From the NCBI RefSeq assembly GCF_002944405.1, contig NZ_CP024307.1, forward strand, positions 2,686,501 to 2,750,500: a stretch of DNA of 64,000 bases. The letters run 5' to 3'. A program made the translations under genes and the position numbers. The DNA comes from Sinorhizobium fredii (GTDB lineage: Bacteria; Pseudomonadota; Alphaproteobacteria; Rhizobiales; Rhizobiaceae). A model generated the notes under the pieces. The model worked only from the letters and a program-made list of their open reading frames with translations, searched no databases and was not told the DNA's origin. Positions 1 to 9,517 of this stretch are shown here, piece by piece (position 1 is the first letter of the stretch; each line of letters begins with the position of its first letter).

Positions 1-1409
1 TGGTCGAGCGCACCTGGGCAAACCTCGCCGACGGCACGCCGTTGGTGACTACGGCAGCACGCGGCACCGGCCGCATCGTGCTCTTCCATGTCAGCGCCGA
101 GGCAACCTGGTCGAACCTGCCGATTTCCGGGCATTTCGTCGAGATGCTTCGCCGCAGCGTCCAGCTTTCACGCAGCGGCGGCGTCGCCGGTGAAAGCAGG
201 GCGGCGCAGGCGCACACGCTGGCGCCCTTCCGGCTCCTCAATGCCGACGGTGTGCTCGTCGCGGAGACCGGCAATGCCCGGCCGCTCGATATGCAGCCGG
301 GCAAGGCTCCCGTCACGACGCCGGACAACCCGCCGGGCCTTTACGGTTCCGAGGACGGATTCACCGCGCTGAACCTCTTGCCGCGCGACGCCGAACTCAA
401 GCGGATCGAAATGACCCTTGCCGGAGCCCACACCGTGGAACGGCTCGTGCGGGCAGAGAGCTGGTCGCTGAAGCCGGCTCTGTTGACGTTCGCCCTGCTC
501 CTGCTCATTGCCGACGCCATCATCGTGCTTTTCATGAGCGGCGCCTTTTCCCGGATCCGCATGGTGCGCACTGCATCTATGCTGGTCTTCGCGCTTGCCG
601 CAGGCGTTCTCTTCATGCCGCCGCAGGTCCTTGCGGACGATGCGCGACCGGACGACGAGCGTATTCTCGAACGTCTGGACACGACGCATCTCGCCTATGT
701 CGTCACTGGTGAGGACGAGGTCGACCGGCTTTCGGAGAGCGGGCTTCGCGGGCTGACCGATTTCCTCACCTACCGCACGACGCTCGAGCCCGGTGCGCCA
801 GTCGGTCTCGACATCATGCGGGACGAACTCAGCCTCTATCCGATCATCTACTGGCCGATTTCGGCGAGCGCCCCGATGCCGAGCCCGCAGGCGGTCAGCC
901 GCATCGACGCCTATATGCGCGCCGGCGGCACCGTGCTCTTCGACACGCGCGACCAGTTTTCCTCGCTTGGCGCTGCATCGAGCGGCACCAGCCCGAACAC
1001 GGAACGGCTGCAGGCCATTCTGGCCAATCTGGACATCCCGCCGCTGGAGCCGGTGCCCGCCGACCACGTGTTGACCAAGGCCTTCTACCTCCTGACCAAT
1101 TTCCCCGGCCGCTACACCGGCAGTCCTCTGTGGATCGAGGCGCAGTTCGAAAATCGCGACGAGCCGAGCAACCGGCCGGCCCGCTCCGGCGACGGCGTAA
1201 CGCCGATCATGATCACCGGCAACGATTTTGCCGGCGCCTGGGCGGTGGACGCCAACGGCGTCGCCCTGCTGCCGACCGTTCCGCCGGACGAGATGCAGCG
1301 CGAATATGCCTTCCGCTCCGGCGTCAACATCATGATGTATATGCTGACCGGCAACTACAAGGCCGACCAGGTACACGTCCCCGCCCTGCTCGAGCGGCTC
1401 GGACAATGA
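1..1409 (+). CDS. DUF4159-type membrane protein, C-terminal part (5' truncated by window edge)
   Basis: The reading frame is open from base 3 with no start, so the true N-terminus lies outside the window. Two hydrophobic segments (around 475-545 and 570-625) precede a DUF4159-type domain holding the last ~250 residues. Related rhizobial proteins are about 900 residues with an N-terminal BatA-like membrane domain, and usually follow MoxR ATPase and DUF58 genes; neither can be seen here. The stop lies 7 bases before the next membrane-protein gene, so the two are probably co-transcribed. Function unknown; DUF4159 resembles glutamine-amidotransferase-like folds without evident catalysis. Family call is from recognition, not a search. 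Confidence 0.8.
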   Translation, partial: VERTWANLADGTPLVTTAARGTGRIVLFHVSAEATWSNLPISGHFVEMLRRSVQLSRSGGVAGESRAAQAHTLAPFRLLNADGVLVAETGNARPLDMQPGKAPVTTPDNPPGLYGSEDGFTALNLLPRDAELKRIEMTLAGAHTVERLVRAESWSLKPALLTFALLLLIADAIIVLFMSGAFSRIRMVRTASMLVFALAAGVLFMPPQVLADDARPDDERILERLDTTHLAYVVTGEDEVDRLSESGLRGLTDFLTYRTTLEPGAPVGLDIMRDELSLYPIIYWPISASAPMPSPQAVSRIDAYMRAGGTVLFDTRDQFSSLGAASSGTSPNTERLQAILANLDIPPLEPVPADHVLTKAFYLLTNFPGRYTGSPLWIEAQFENRDEPSNRPARSGDGVTPIMITGNDFAGAWAVDANGVALLPTVPPDEMQREYAFRSGVNIMMYMLTGNYKADQVHVPALLERLGQ

Positions 1410-1416
1410 GGCAGCG

Positions 1417-3486
1417 ATGACGATCGATTTCTCACCGCTCCTTCCCTGGCCCTATCTTGCCGCACTGGCGCTCGTTGCGGCCGCCTTGGCGGCGTTCGGC
1501 ATCTGGCGAGGCGTTCGCGGCGCCTGGCTCCGCGCCGCGGCCCTTGCAGCATTCTTCCTTGCGCTTGCCAATCCCGTGCTGTTCCAGGAAGAGCGCGAGC
1601 CCCTCTCGACCATCGTCGCCGTCGTCGTCGACCGCAGCCAGAGCCAGGACAATGACGGCCGGCGCGAACAGACCGACAGGGCGCTTGCCGACCTCAAGGA
1701 GCGACTCGCCCGTTTTCCGCAGATCGAGACGCGTGTCGTCGAGGCCAAGGACGGCGAGGAGACCGAGGCGCCCTCGACGAAGCTCTTCGGCGCGCTCGCG
1801 ACGGCCATAGCGGACGTGCCGCCCGCCCGGGTCGGCGGCGCCATCTTCATCACCGACGGCCAGATCCACGACGTGCCCGATATCAACCAGAAGCTCGGTT
1901 TCGAGGCGCCGATCCATGGACTGATTAGCGGCAGGCCGGACGAGGTCGACCGGCGCATCGAGATCGTCAACGCACCGCGCTTCGGCATCGTCGGCGAGCA
2001 GCAGAAACTGACCTTCCGCGTTGTTGACGATGGCGCTGCCAACGGCGGCAGCGCCGAGGTGACGATCCGCCTCAACGGCAACGAGATCGCGACGGAACAT
2101 GCGGAACCGGGAACGGATGTGCCGTTCAGCTTCACCGTTCCGCGCGGCGGCAACAATATTCTCGAATTCGCAGTCAACCCGATCGCGGGCGAGGTGACGG
2201 AGGTCAACAATCGCGCCGTTCACGTGCTGGATGGCATCCGCGAGAACCTGCGCGTCCTTCTCGTCTCCGGCGAGCCGCATGCCGGCGAACGCGCCTGGCG
2301 CAATCTCCTGAAATCCGACGCCGCCGTCGACCTCGTGCATTTCACGATTTTGCGGCCGCCGGAAAAGCAGGACGGCACGCCGATCAACGAACTCTCGCTC
2401 ATCGCCTTTCCGACGCGCGAGCTCTTCGTCGACAAGATCAGCGAGTTCGATCTGATCATCTTCGACCGCTACCAGCATCGCGGCGTGCTGCCCATTCTCT
2501 ACTACGACAACATCGCCCAGTACGTGCAGAACGGCGGCGCGCTGCTGATTGCGGCGGGGCCGGAACATGCCGGCGACGATTCGATCGCGGCAACGCCGCT
2601 TTCGACTGTGCTGCCGGCAAATCCGACAGGCGTCATGAATGAGAAGGCCTTCTTCCCGCGGCTTTCGGAGGAAGGAAAAAAACATCCGGTGACGCGCGGG
2701 CTCGAAGGCGCATCGAGCGAACCGCCAAGCTGGGGACGCTGGTTCCGCACCGTCGACGTTGACAGGCCGCTCGGCCAGACCGTCATGGAGGGAGCGGACG
2801 GCAAGCCGCTGCTCGTGCTCAACCGTGTCGGCAAGGGCCGCGTCGCCATGCTGCTCTCCGACCAGGGCTGGCTCTGGGCGCGCGGCTTTGAAGGCGGCGG
2901 CCCGCATATCTCGCTCTACCGGCGCACCGCCCACTGGCTGATGCAGGAGCCGGCGCTTGAGGAAGAAGCGCTGACCGCGCGCGCCCTCGGACGGACGCTG
3001 GAAATCACCCGGCAGACGATCGAAGGCGACCCCGGACAGGCGACGCTCACCTACCCTTCCGGCCGCACTCAGGAGATAGGGCTCACCGAGCGCGAGCCGG
3101 GGCTCTACAAGGCGGAGGTGAAGACCGACGAGATCGGTCTTTTCGAAGTCGCCAATGACGAACTGACGACGCTCGTCCATGTCGGCAATGTCGATGCGCC
3201 GGAGTTCAAGGCGGCGATCTCCACCGAGGAAAAATTGAAGCCTTGGGCCGAAAAGACCAAGGGCATGGTCCGCCGGCTTGCGGATGCCGATGGTGCCGTC
3301 GACCTGCCAACCATCCTGCCGGTCCGGGGTGCGGTGCGCGTCGCCGACGACCAGCGCCTGTCACTCAGAATGACAGACGAGACGGTGCTCAAGGGCGTCA
3401 ATTCGCTGTCGCTCTTCGCCGGCCTCTTCGGCCTCGCCGCCCTGCTGTTGTTGATCTCGGCAATGTGGTACCGCGAAGGGCGGTGA
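1417..3486 (+). CDS. Large membrane protein with VWA-like domain
   Basis: A 689-residue protein with two N-terminal membrane helices (about residues 11-30 and 38-55), a VWA-like start with a DxSxS metal-site pattern (Asp72, Ser74, Ser76), a long extracytoplasmic region and a C-terminal helix near 660-683. This is the architecture of the large partner in alphaproteobacterial MoxR/DUF58/DUF4159 clusters, thought to act in metal-dependent protein assembly or envelope maintenance; that role is inferred. It starts 7 bases after the upstream DUF4159 gene. Its stop is followed by a palindromic repeat element. Confidence 0.8.
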   Translation: MTIDFSPLLPWPYLAALALVAAALAAFGIWRGVRGAWLRAAALAAFFLALANPVLFQEEREPLSTIVAVVVDRSQSQDNDGRREQTDRALADLKERLARFPQIETRVVEAKDGEETEAPSTKLFGALATAIADVPPARVGGAIFITDGQIHDVPDINQKLGFEAPIHGLISGRPDEVDRRIEIVNAPRFGIVGEQQKLTFRVVDDGAANGGSAEVTIRLNGNEIATEHAEPGTDVPFSFTVPRGGNNILEFAVNPIAGEVTEVNNRAVHVLDGIRENLRVLLVSGEPHAGERAWRNLLKSDAAVDLVHFTILRPPEKQDGTPINELSLIAFPTRELFVDKISEFDLIIFDRYQHRGVLPILYYDNIAQYVQNGGALLIAAGPEHAGDDSIAATPLSTVLPANPTGVMNEKAFFPRLSEEGKKHPVTRGLEGASSEPPSWGRWFRTVDVDRPLGQTVMEGADGKPLLVLNRVGKGRVAMLLSDQGWLWARGFEGGGPHISLYRRTAHWLMQEPALEEEALTARALGRTLEITRQTIEGDPGQATLTYPSGRTQEIGLTEREPGLYKAEVKTDEIGLFEVANDELTTLVHVGNVDAPEFKAAISTEEKLKPWAEKTKGMVRRLADADGAVDLPTILPVRGAVRVADDQRLSLRMTDETVLKGVNSLSLFAGLFGLAALLLLISAMWYREGR

Positions 3487-3566
3487 GTGGGCGCATTGAG
3501 GTCTATACGGCTCGGTGTGCTGCCGCACGTTTGGGCGAGCGCGTTGGATGCCGAGCCCCCTGGATC

Positions 3567-3706
3567 GTCATCCTCGGGCTTGATCCGAGGATCCAAGTGC
3601 AAGCATCTGGACACGCCCAGGTCATCAGTAATGTAGCGCGAACCCCGGGGCCGATTGCTTCTTTTTGAGCTCGTGAATGGATCCTCGGGTCGAGCCCGAG
3701 GATGAC
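3567..3706. repeat. Intergenic element with self-palindromic inverted ends (copy A)
   Basis: Two ~29-base ends (3567-3595 and 3678-3706) are inverted copies of each other. Each is itself a hairpin built on CCTCGGG/CCCGAGG. They flank an unrelated ~80-base core. A second copy with the same ends and a different core lies at 39304-39456. The 3487-3755 gap holds nothing else recognisable. Such palindromes are common between convergent or terminal genes in rhizobia and may act as transcript ends. Confidence 0.8.
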
Positions 3707-3755
3707 GAGTGGAAGGGGAGCGGCCATTCCGTTGAATGGCCCAGCGCCCAGCAAA

Positions 3756-4316
3756 TCAGGCGGCGGCGCCTTCAGCGGGTGGCGGCACAACGCCCTTCGC
3801 TGCAGGCACTACGCTGTCATCCCGCCAGGCAATCACACCCTCAAGCCGCGCGTGAACGTCGGCTGCGATCGGCACGACCAGCACCCGGGCCGGATCGACC
3901 GGACCGGGGAATTCGAGCGCGCCGTACCGGACCTTCGCGAAGCCGAGCGGCTGGTAATAGGGCGGGTCGCCCACCAGGATGACCGCTTCGGAGCCCTTCC
4001 GCCGCGCCGCCTCGACGGCGATCCGCACGAGTTCCCGACCGATGCCCTTGTTCTTGTGCGACGGCCGGACGGCGAGCGGACCGAGCAGATGCCCCTTGAC
4101 GGACCCCACGCTCACCGGGGTCATCCGCACGGAGGCGATCGTTTCGCCGTCATCGGTGCAGATGAAGGACAGCGCCCGGTCGTGCGGGCCCTGCTCGCGG
4201 ATCCGCGCGGCCGCCCGGGCAAACCGGCCGGGGCCGAAGGCTTCCTCATTGATGATTTCGATGGCTGCGTCGTGGGATGCGTCTTCAGTCAGATAGACGA
4301 GATCGAGCTTTTTCAT
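3756..4316 (-). CDS. GNAT family N-acetyltransferase
   Basis: A 186-residue single-domain GNAT protein of the YhbS/COG3153 type. The acetyl-CoA loop is visible as HKNKGIGREL around residues 87-96, after a conserved LGPLAVRP strand; GFAKV near residue 134 is the usual C-terminal motif. The substrate cannot be read from sequence. It stands alone and is divergent from the glutathionyl-hydroquinone reductase gene, with a 259-base gap containing no other gene. An Ala/Pro-rich tail is unremarkable. Confidence 0.88.
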   Translation of the reverse strand: MKKLDLVYLTEDASHDAAIEIINEEAFGPGRFARAAARIREQGPHDRALSFICTDDGETIASVRMTPVSVGSVKGHLLGPLAVRPSHKNKGIGRELVRIAVEAARRKGSEAVILVGDPPYYQPLGFAKVRYGALEFPGPVDPARVLVVPIAADVHARLEGVIAWRDDSVVPAAKGVVPPPAEGAAA

Positions 4317-4575
4317 GGATGTCGAGAACCGGCAAGCGAACAGACAACAGGGATGGCGCGCCCCGAGGGCGTTTGCAGCATCAGCGTCGTCGCAGGCTTC
4401 CCGACAGGATCATCGTTACGGTCGCTTCCGAAAAAAGAAAAAGCTTCGGATCGCCGATAGCAGAAAATCGCCGCCGGTCAAAGTCTAAAACGCACTGTTC
4501 AGAATTTCATGCCTATCGGCGAGGCGATGCCGCGCTATCTATCGAGAAACAGGAAGAACTGGAAGGATCGCGCTG

Positions 4576-5553
4576 ATGGGCAGGCTTGTGGACGGCGTCT
4601 GGCAGGACGTCTGGTACGATACGGTCGAAACCAACGGGCATTTCAAGCGAAGCGTGTCGCAATTCCGCAATTGGGTCACCGCCGACGGTTCACCCGGCTC
4701 TTCGGGCGAAGGCGGCTTCGAGGCCGAGGCCGATCGGTACCATCTCTATGTCTCGCTTGCCTGTCCCTGGGCGCACCGCACGCTGATCTTCCGCAAACTC
4801 AAGAAGCTTGAGGAGATCATCCCGGTCTCGATCGTTGATCCGCTGATGCTGGAAAACGGCTGGGAATTCAAGGGCGACAACGGCGGCACCGTCGATCACC
4901 TCTTCGGCTCGCAGGCGCTTTGGCAGATCTACACGCGCGCCGACTCCAACTATTCCGGCCGTGTCACCGTACCGGTGCTCTGGGACAGGAAGAAGAACAC
5001 GATCGTCTCCAACGAATCGGCCGAGATCATCCGCATGTTCAATTCCGCCTTCGACCGTCTCACCGGCTCGGCAGCAGATTTCTATCCGGAGGACCTCAGG
5101 GAGGAGATCGACGCGCTCAATGCGCGCATCTACGACAAGGTCAACAACGGCGTCTACAAGGCCGGCTTCGCCACGCGCCAGGAGGCCTATGCGGAGAACG
5201 TCACGGCGCTATTCGCGATGTTGGACGAACTGGAAAGCCGCCTTGCCTCGCGACGCTATCTGTTCGGCGACCGCCTGACCGAGGCGGACTGGCGCCTGTT
5301 CACCACCTTGCTGCGCTTCGACCCGGTCTATGTCGGCCATTTCAAATGCAACATCCGCCGCATTGCCGACTATCCGAACCTAAGCGGCTATCTGCGCGAT
5401 CTCTATCAGGTGCCGGGCGTCGCCGAGACCGTCAACATGCGCCATATCAAGGAGCACTATTACCGCAGCCACAGGATGATCAATCCGACCGGTATCGTGC
5501 CCGTCGGGCCGGAACTCGATCTTCAGGCGCCGCACGGACGCGAGGATCGGTAG
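4576..5553 (+). CDS. Glutathionyl-hydroquinone reductase (Xi-class glutathione transferase)
   Basis: A 325-residue YqjG/ECM4-type enzyme. The N-terminal thioredoxin fold has the catalytic SLACPWAHR motif with Cys63; the C-terminal all-alpha domain follows. The family reduces glutathionyl-hydroquinones, releasing glutathione, in the cytoplasm. Length matches the family (about 320-330). The ATG start is preceded by GGAAGGA. It is followed 5 bases after its stop by the convergent NUDIX gene, so it is likely monocistronic. Confidence 0.93.
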   Translation: MGRLVDGVWQDVWYDTVETNGHFKRSVSQFRNWVTADGSPGSSGEGGFEAEADRYHLYVSLACPWAHRTLIFRKLKKLEEIIPVSIVDPLMLENGWEFKGDNGGTVDHLFGSQALWQIYTRADSNYSGRVTVPVLWDRKKNTIVSNESAEIIRMFNSAFDRLTGSAADFYPEDLREEIDALNARIYDKVNNGVYKAGFATRQEAYAENVTALFAMLDELESRLASRRYLFGDRLTEADWRLFTTLLRFDPVYVGHFKCNIRRIADYPNLSGYLRDLYQVPGVAETVNMRHIKEHYYRSHRMINPTGIVPVGPELDLQAPHGREDR

Positions 5554-5558
5554 GGTCC

Positions 5559-6047
5559 CTACCAAAACATAGCCGGCGCCGCCGTTCCGGCAAGTTCGGC
5601 AAGCCTGCGGCGCGTTGCCGGCGTGGTGTCGGCGGGCAGATCGTCGGGCGCAAAGAAGCCGGCCGCCGCGATTTCCAGGTCGGCAACTTTCGGCCGCACC
5701 TGGCGGACATCGTCGCACCGGAAGAAGACGACATGATCGCGCTTGCTTGTTCCCGGGTTGTAGTAGACCTGCACGAGGCGCGGCGGCCCGGTGAGCTCCA
5801 GATTGCCCTCCTCGCGGAGCTCGCGGACCAGCCCGTCAAACGCCGTCTCGTGCCGGTCGACGCCGCCACCGGGCAAGTGCCATCCGGGCAGATATGAGTG
5901 CCTGACGAGGAAAACCCGGCCTTGGCAATCGAAGCAGGCGGCCCGCACCCCGAGCGTCATGCCGCGCGAGACGGCGAAATACATGTGAGCGAGCCGTGTC
6001 AGGGGCCAGAGCCAGTTGCGCACCTCTTTCGGCCGGTCCTGGTCCAT
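5559..6047 (-). CDS. NUDIX hydrolase
   Basis: A 162-residue NUDIX protein. The box reads G-x5-E-x7-REL-x-EE-G-N-L: all metal-binding Glu residues are present but the usual final Gly is Asn, a mild departure. The frame continues upstream to 6134, but the ATG at 6047 has a strong GGAAGGAG 5-12 bases before it, so I take that start. The substrate (a nucleoside diphosphate derivative) is unknown. Convergent with the upstream reductase and divergent from the metallophosphatase. Confidence 0.88.
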   Translation of the reverse strand: MDQDRPKEVRNWLWPLTRLAHMYFAVSRGMTLGVRAACFDCQGRVFLVRHSYLPGWHLPGGGVDRHETAFDGLVRELREEGNLELTGPPRLVQVYYNPGTSKRDHVVFFRCDDVRQVRPKVADLEIAAAGFFAPDDLPADTTPATRRRLAELAGTAAPAMFW

Positions 6048-6177
6048 CGGCTTCTCCTTCCCGGCAATTCGAAGTGCTGCAACGGGGCCTGTGGCCCTGC
6101 GTCGGACATGTGCCGCTGCGGCGGGATAACCCATTCAAGTGATTCCCCTGCCGCCGAATATGCGCTAGACCGGGGCG

Positions 6178-7086
6178 ATGTTCAAACTTGCGCATATTTC
6201 CGACGTCCATCTCGGCCCCCTACCCGATCTGTCGTTTCGCGAACTCGCCTCCAAGCGCATTACCGGTTTCGTCAACTGGCACCGCAACCGGGCGCGCCAT
6301 CTCTTTCCCGACACGCTCAAATGCCTGATGGACGACATCGAAACGCGCGACCCGGACCATCTGGCGATCACGGGCGACCTAGTCAACCTTGCATCCTCTC
6401 TGGAAATCGAAGCGGTCACCGAATGGCTCGCCGAGGCCGGCGACCCGCAGGACATCTCCGTCGTGCCCGGCAATCATGACGCCTATGTGCCCGGGGCCTA
6501 TGAGAAGACGGCACGCGCCTGGTATCCTTTCATGCGCGGCGACAACGGTCCTTCCGGTTGGATGAAGGACCATCACTGCTTTCCCTATCTTCGCGTACGG
6601 GGCTCGGTCGCCCTCATCGGCTGTTCGACGGCGGTCGCCACGCCTCCCTTTGCGGCAAGCGGCTATTTCGGCCCGCGGCAGGCCCGCGCCACGGTCAACC
6701 TCTTGCGTGCGGCCGGCGAGGCCGGTCTGTTTCGGGTCGTCATGATCCACCATCCGCCGATCCGCGGCGCCACATCCATGCACAAGCGCATGATCGGCAT
6801 CCGCCGCTTCGCCGCGACCATCTCGTCAGGTGGCGCGGAGTTGGTGCTGCATGGCCACACGCATCTCAACACCGTCTACTGGCTCAGGGGACACGCGGCG
6901 CCGGTGCCGGTTGTCGGCATCGCCTCCGCCTCGCAAGGGCCGGGCGGCGCCAAGCCGGTCGCCGCCTACAACCTTTTCTCGATCGGAGGAGAGCCGGGCA
7001 ATTGGAAGCTGACCCGCGAGCGCTTTGCCCTTGGCGCGGACGCCAAGACCGTCAGCCTCGCCGAGACAACCCAGTTCCATGGTTGA
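6178..7086 (+). CDS. Calcineurin-like metallophosphoesterase
   Basis: A 302-residue phosphoesterase with all five metal-site blocks: D-x-H (Asp9, His11), GD (residues 66-67), GNHD (98-101), a HHPP block near residue 190 and a GHTH block near residue 225. It belongs to the Icc/CpdA-like class that cleaves phosphodiesters, but cyclic AMP specificity is not established. Divergent from the NUDIX gene across a 130-base gap. The start has no competing upstream ATG. Confidence 0.92.
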   Translation: MFKLAHISDVHLGPLPDLSFRELASKRITGFVNWHRNRARHLFPDTLKCLMDDIETRDPDHLAITGDLVNLASSLEIEAVTEWLAEAGDPQDISVVPGNHDAYVPGAYEKTARAWYPFMRGDNGPSGWMKDHHCFPYLRVRGSVALIGCSTAVATPPFAASGYFGPRQARATVNLLRAAGEAGLFRVVMIHHPPIRGATSMHKRMIGIRRFAATISSGGAELVLHGHTHLNTVYWLRGHAAPVPVVGIASASQGPGGAKPVAAYNLFSIGGEPGNWKLTRERFALGADAKTVSLAETTQFHG

Positions 7087-7250
7087 GAGAGCGCTTAGGG
7101 GGCATCGTATCGGGGGCGCTTTTTTGAACTGCCGCCCGAATAATCGGCAAGGCTCCGGCGTCTATGTCGCGTTGGAGGTCAAACGCCGCCGGAGCGACAT
7201 CTGCGTCGGCCGGTCATCGGCCGCCGCATCGTTCACAGGAGAAAGGCATC

Positions 7251-7796
7251 ATGAACGGCAAGATCATCCTCTTCACCCTTTCCGCCTTCGCGGCCTCCGT
7301 GGGAAGCCAGGCGGCGTTGGCCGTCGGCGACGACAACAGCGCGCCGCCCAAGAAGACCAAGACGACCACCCAATGCAGGGACGGCAAGGTCTGGGACGCC
7401 AAGCGGAACCGATGCGTCGATGCGAAGCGGAGTGATCTTGGCGACGATGTCCTGTTCGACGCGGCACGCGAGCTCGCCTATGCCGGCCAATACGAGAACG
7501 CGATCAAGGTCCTCGGCGCGATGAACGAGCAGCAGAGCGCCCGCGTCCTGAACTATCTCGGCTATAGCAACCGCAAGGCCGGGCGCATGGAGCTCGGCAT
7601 GCAGTATTACAAGCGCGCCATCCAGGCCGACGAAAATTATATTCTCGCCCGCTCCTATATGGGCCAGGCCCTGATCGAGCAAGGTCGGGTCGAGGAGGGG
7701 AGAGCACAGCTCGTCGAAATCCGCGACCGCGGCGGCGAAGGCACATGGGCTTACAGGGCCCTGCTCGAATCGCTCGGCGGCGTTCGTCAGTATTGA
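7251..7796 (+). CDS. Secreted tetratricopeptide-repeat protein
   Basis: A 181-residue protein with a typical signal peptide (residues 1-24, ending near QAALA), a short Lys-rich segment with a Cys pair (TQCRDGKVWDAKRNRC), then about three TPR-like helix pairs (residues 63-160). The Cys pair could form a disulfide in the periplasm. The ATG at 7251 is preceded by AGGAGAAAG; the longer frame from 7164 has no signal peptide at its start and is rejected. Likely a periplasmic scaffold; specific role unknown. It stands upstream of the ECF sigma gene, 185 bases away. Confidence 0.82.
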   Translation: MNGKIILFTLSAFAASVGSQAALAVGDDNSAPPKKTKTTTQCRDGKVWDAKRNRCVDAKRSDLGDDVLFDAARELAYAGQYENAIKVLGAMNEQQSARVLNYLGYSNRKAGRMELGMQYYKRAIQADENYILARSYMGQALIEQGRVEEGRAQLVEIRDRGGEGTWAYRALLESLGGVRQY

Positions 7797-7981
7797 CGGC
7801 GCGGATCTTCCTCCCCGCCGAACGCCGGGCTGCCGGCGTGCCAAACCTTGTACGCCGGACCGCAAAAAACTCATTGCGATCCGGGTCTTCCCTTGCAGAC
7901 TTCCGATCAAGTTTCATATCATGAGCCGTGCGTTCGCAGCGCGAACAGACGGATGATCCGGCACGTCTCACTGGAAGAGAA

Positions 7982-8500
7982 ATGCGCCCAGCGGCAGAGA
8001 TGAAGGACTTCAGACGGGATTTGGTCAGCCTGCTGCCCAAATTGCGCCGCTTCGCGATGACGCTGACGCGCAATGCCAACGATGCCGACGACCTCGTCCA
8101 GGAGGTTTGCGAGCGGGCGATCAGCCGCAGCCATCTGTGGAATGGCGAGGGACGGCTGGAGAGTTGGGTCTATGCGATGACCCGCAATCTCTGGGTGGAC
8201 GAGGTCCGCAAGCGCAAGGTCCGCGGCACCGGCAGCATGGTCGACATATTCGACCAGCGCGAACTGAATGTCGAAGCCGCGGCCGAGAAGGCGGTCTATG
8301 CCAATCAGCTGCAGAAGATGATCCTCTCCATGCCTGAGGGACTGGCAAGCGTCTTCCTGCTGGTCAACGTCGAAGGTCACAGCTACCGGGAGACCGCGAC
8401 GATCCTCGGCATCCCGATCGGCACGGTGATGAGCAGGCTCTCGACAGCGCGCCTGCGGCTCGCGGCCATGCTGTCCGAAGATACGGAAAGGAGGGCCTGA
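7982..8500 (+). CDS. ECF-family RNA polymerase sigma factor
   Basis: About 172 residues. Region 2 holds the NANDADDLVQEVCERA motif and region 4 the SYRETATILGIPIGTVMSRLSTARLRL helix-turn-helix. The open frame begins at a GTG at 7928; the ATG at 7982 has GGAAGAG just upstream and the ATG at 8000 is also possible. The next gene, 3 bases after the stop, encodes a membrane protein of anti-sigma architecture, so the pair should form a sigma/anti-sigma switch. The inducing signal is unknown, and I see no clear GGAAC-type autoregulatory promoter upstream. Confidence 0.93.
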   Translation: MRPAAEMKDFRRDLVSLLPKLRRFAMTLTRNANDADDLVQEVCERAISRSHLWNGEGRLESWVYAMTRNLWVDEVRKRKVRGTGSMVDIFDQRELNVEAAAEKAVYANQLQKMILSMPEGLASVFLLVNVEGHSYRETATILGIPIGTVMSRLSTARLRLAAMLSEDTERRA

Positions 8501-8503
8501 CCG

Positions 8504-9325
8504 TTGCAGCAGACGATGGCGCTCGAAGTGCGGTTGTCCGCCTATATCGACGGCGAACTCGGCGAGGCGGAAAGATCCGAGCTCGACGCTCTGCTTTCGC
8601 GCGATGAGGACGCCAGGGTGCTGCTTGACAAGCTGAAGGCGGGCAGCACATTCGGCAACAGGGCCTTCGAGGATTTCCTTCACGATCCGGTGCCGCTGGC
8701 GCTGGTGCGGCAGATAAAGCAGGGAGGCGGCATCAGCCCGAAGCTCGAGCGGGTAACGACGTCGAACCTCCCGACACGAGGCGCCCGGGTCTTTCCACGC
8801 CTTGTTGCCACCGCGATCGGCCTGCTGCTGACCGGCGGCGTCGCCGGGTTCATTCTCGGCAGCACGGCCAATTTCGTCGAACCGGTCGGCGAGACCGCCG
8901 CGAGCCCGTGGGTCAACGAGATTGCCGACTACCATCGCGTCTATTCGCGCCAGAAGGAGCATCTGGTCGAGGTCCCGGCCTCGCAAGCGGCCCACATAGA
9001 AACCTGGCTGACCGCGAGCGTCGGCGTCCGCTTCAAGATTCCCGATCTTACGAGCACGGGACTTGCCTTCGAAGGCGCAAGGCTGCTGGTCGCCAATGGC
9101 AAGCCGGTCGCCCAGCTCGTCTACCGTGACCAGGAGGACGAGATCTTCGCCATCTGCTTCTTGAGGAGCGCCGACGGGGCCAAGGCGGACACCTTCAGCG
9201 AGGTTATCCGCGGCGATCTGGGATTGGTCTCCTGGCAAAAGGAGGGCGCCTCCTTCGTCGTCGTCGGGCCGTCATCGGCCGCCGGTCTGCAGGATCTGGC
9301 GCGCACGGTGGCGGCCGCCATCTGA
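8504..9325 (+). CDS. Membrane-anchored anti-sigma factor
   Basis: A 273-residue single-pass protein: a cytoplasmic N-terminus resembling anti-sigma domains (SAYIDGELGEAERSELDALL), a helix near residues 97-120, and a ~150-residue periplasmic domain. It lacks the HxxxCxxC zinc motif, so it is not a ZAS-type redox sensor. The start is a TTG: GGAGGG is 8 bases upstream of it, whereas the first ATG (8516) would be 20 bases away. It begins 3 bases after the sigma gene, so translation is probably coupled. Confidence 0.88.
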   Translation: MQQTMALEVRLSAYIDGELGEAERSELDALLSRDEDARVLLDKLKAGSTFGNRAFEDFLHDPVPLALVRQIKQGGGISPKLERVTTSNLPTRGARVFPRLVATAIGLLLTGGVAGFILGSTANFVEPVGETAASPWVNEIADYHRVYSRQKEHLVEVPASQAAHIETWLTASVGVRFKIPDLTSTGLAFEGARLLVANGKPVAQLVYRDQEDEIFAICFLRSADGAKADTFSEVIRGDLGLVSWQKEGASFVVVGPSSAAGLQDLARTVAAAI

Positions 9326-9350
9326 GCACGTTGGAACGTCGCGGTTCGGC

Positions 9351-9468
9351 CCCCCGCACCTTCTCCCCACAATGCGGGGCGAAGGGGTTTGCCGCGTTGC
9401 CTTAGTCCCCTCTCCCCGCAAGCGGGGAGAGCGCTATTCCTCGGGATAAACCCGAGAAGAGGGGCAAT
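9351..9468. repeat. Rhizobial intergenic mosaic palindromes (RIME-like)
   Basis: Two adjacent palindromes built on CTCCCC...GGGGAG (9360-9385 and 9409-9432), followed by a third hairpin around CCTCGGG/CCCGAG. They lie between the anti-sigma gene and the 3' end of leuA (convergent). The type resembles the RIME repeats described in Rhizobium, with further copies in this window at 11640, 37488, 51297, 55580 and 58148. Confidence 0.75.
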
Positions 9469-9517
9469 CGCAGGCGAGCGCCGTCTTCAGAACAGCCCGC
9501 TGGCCATCGTCACGGGC

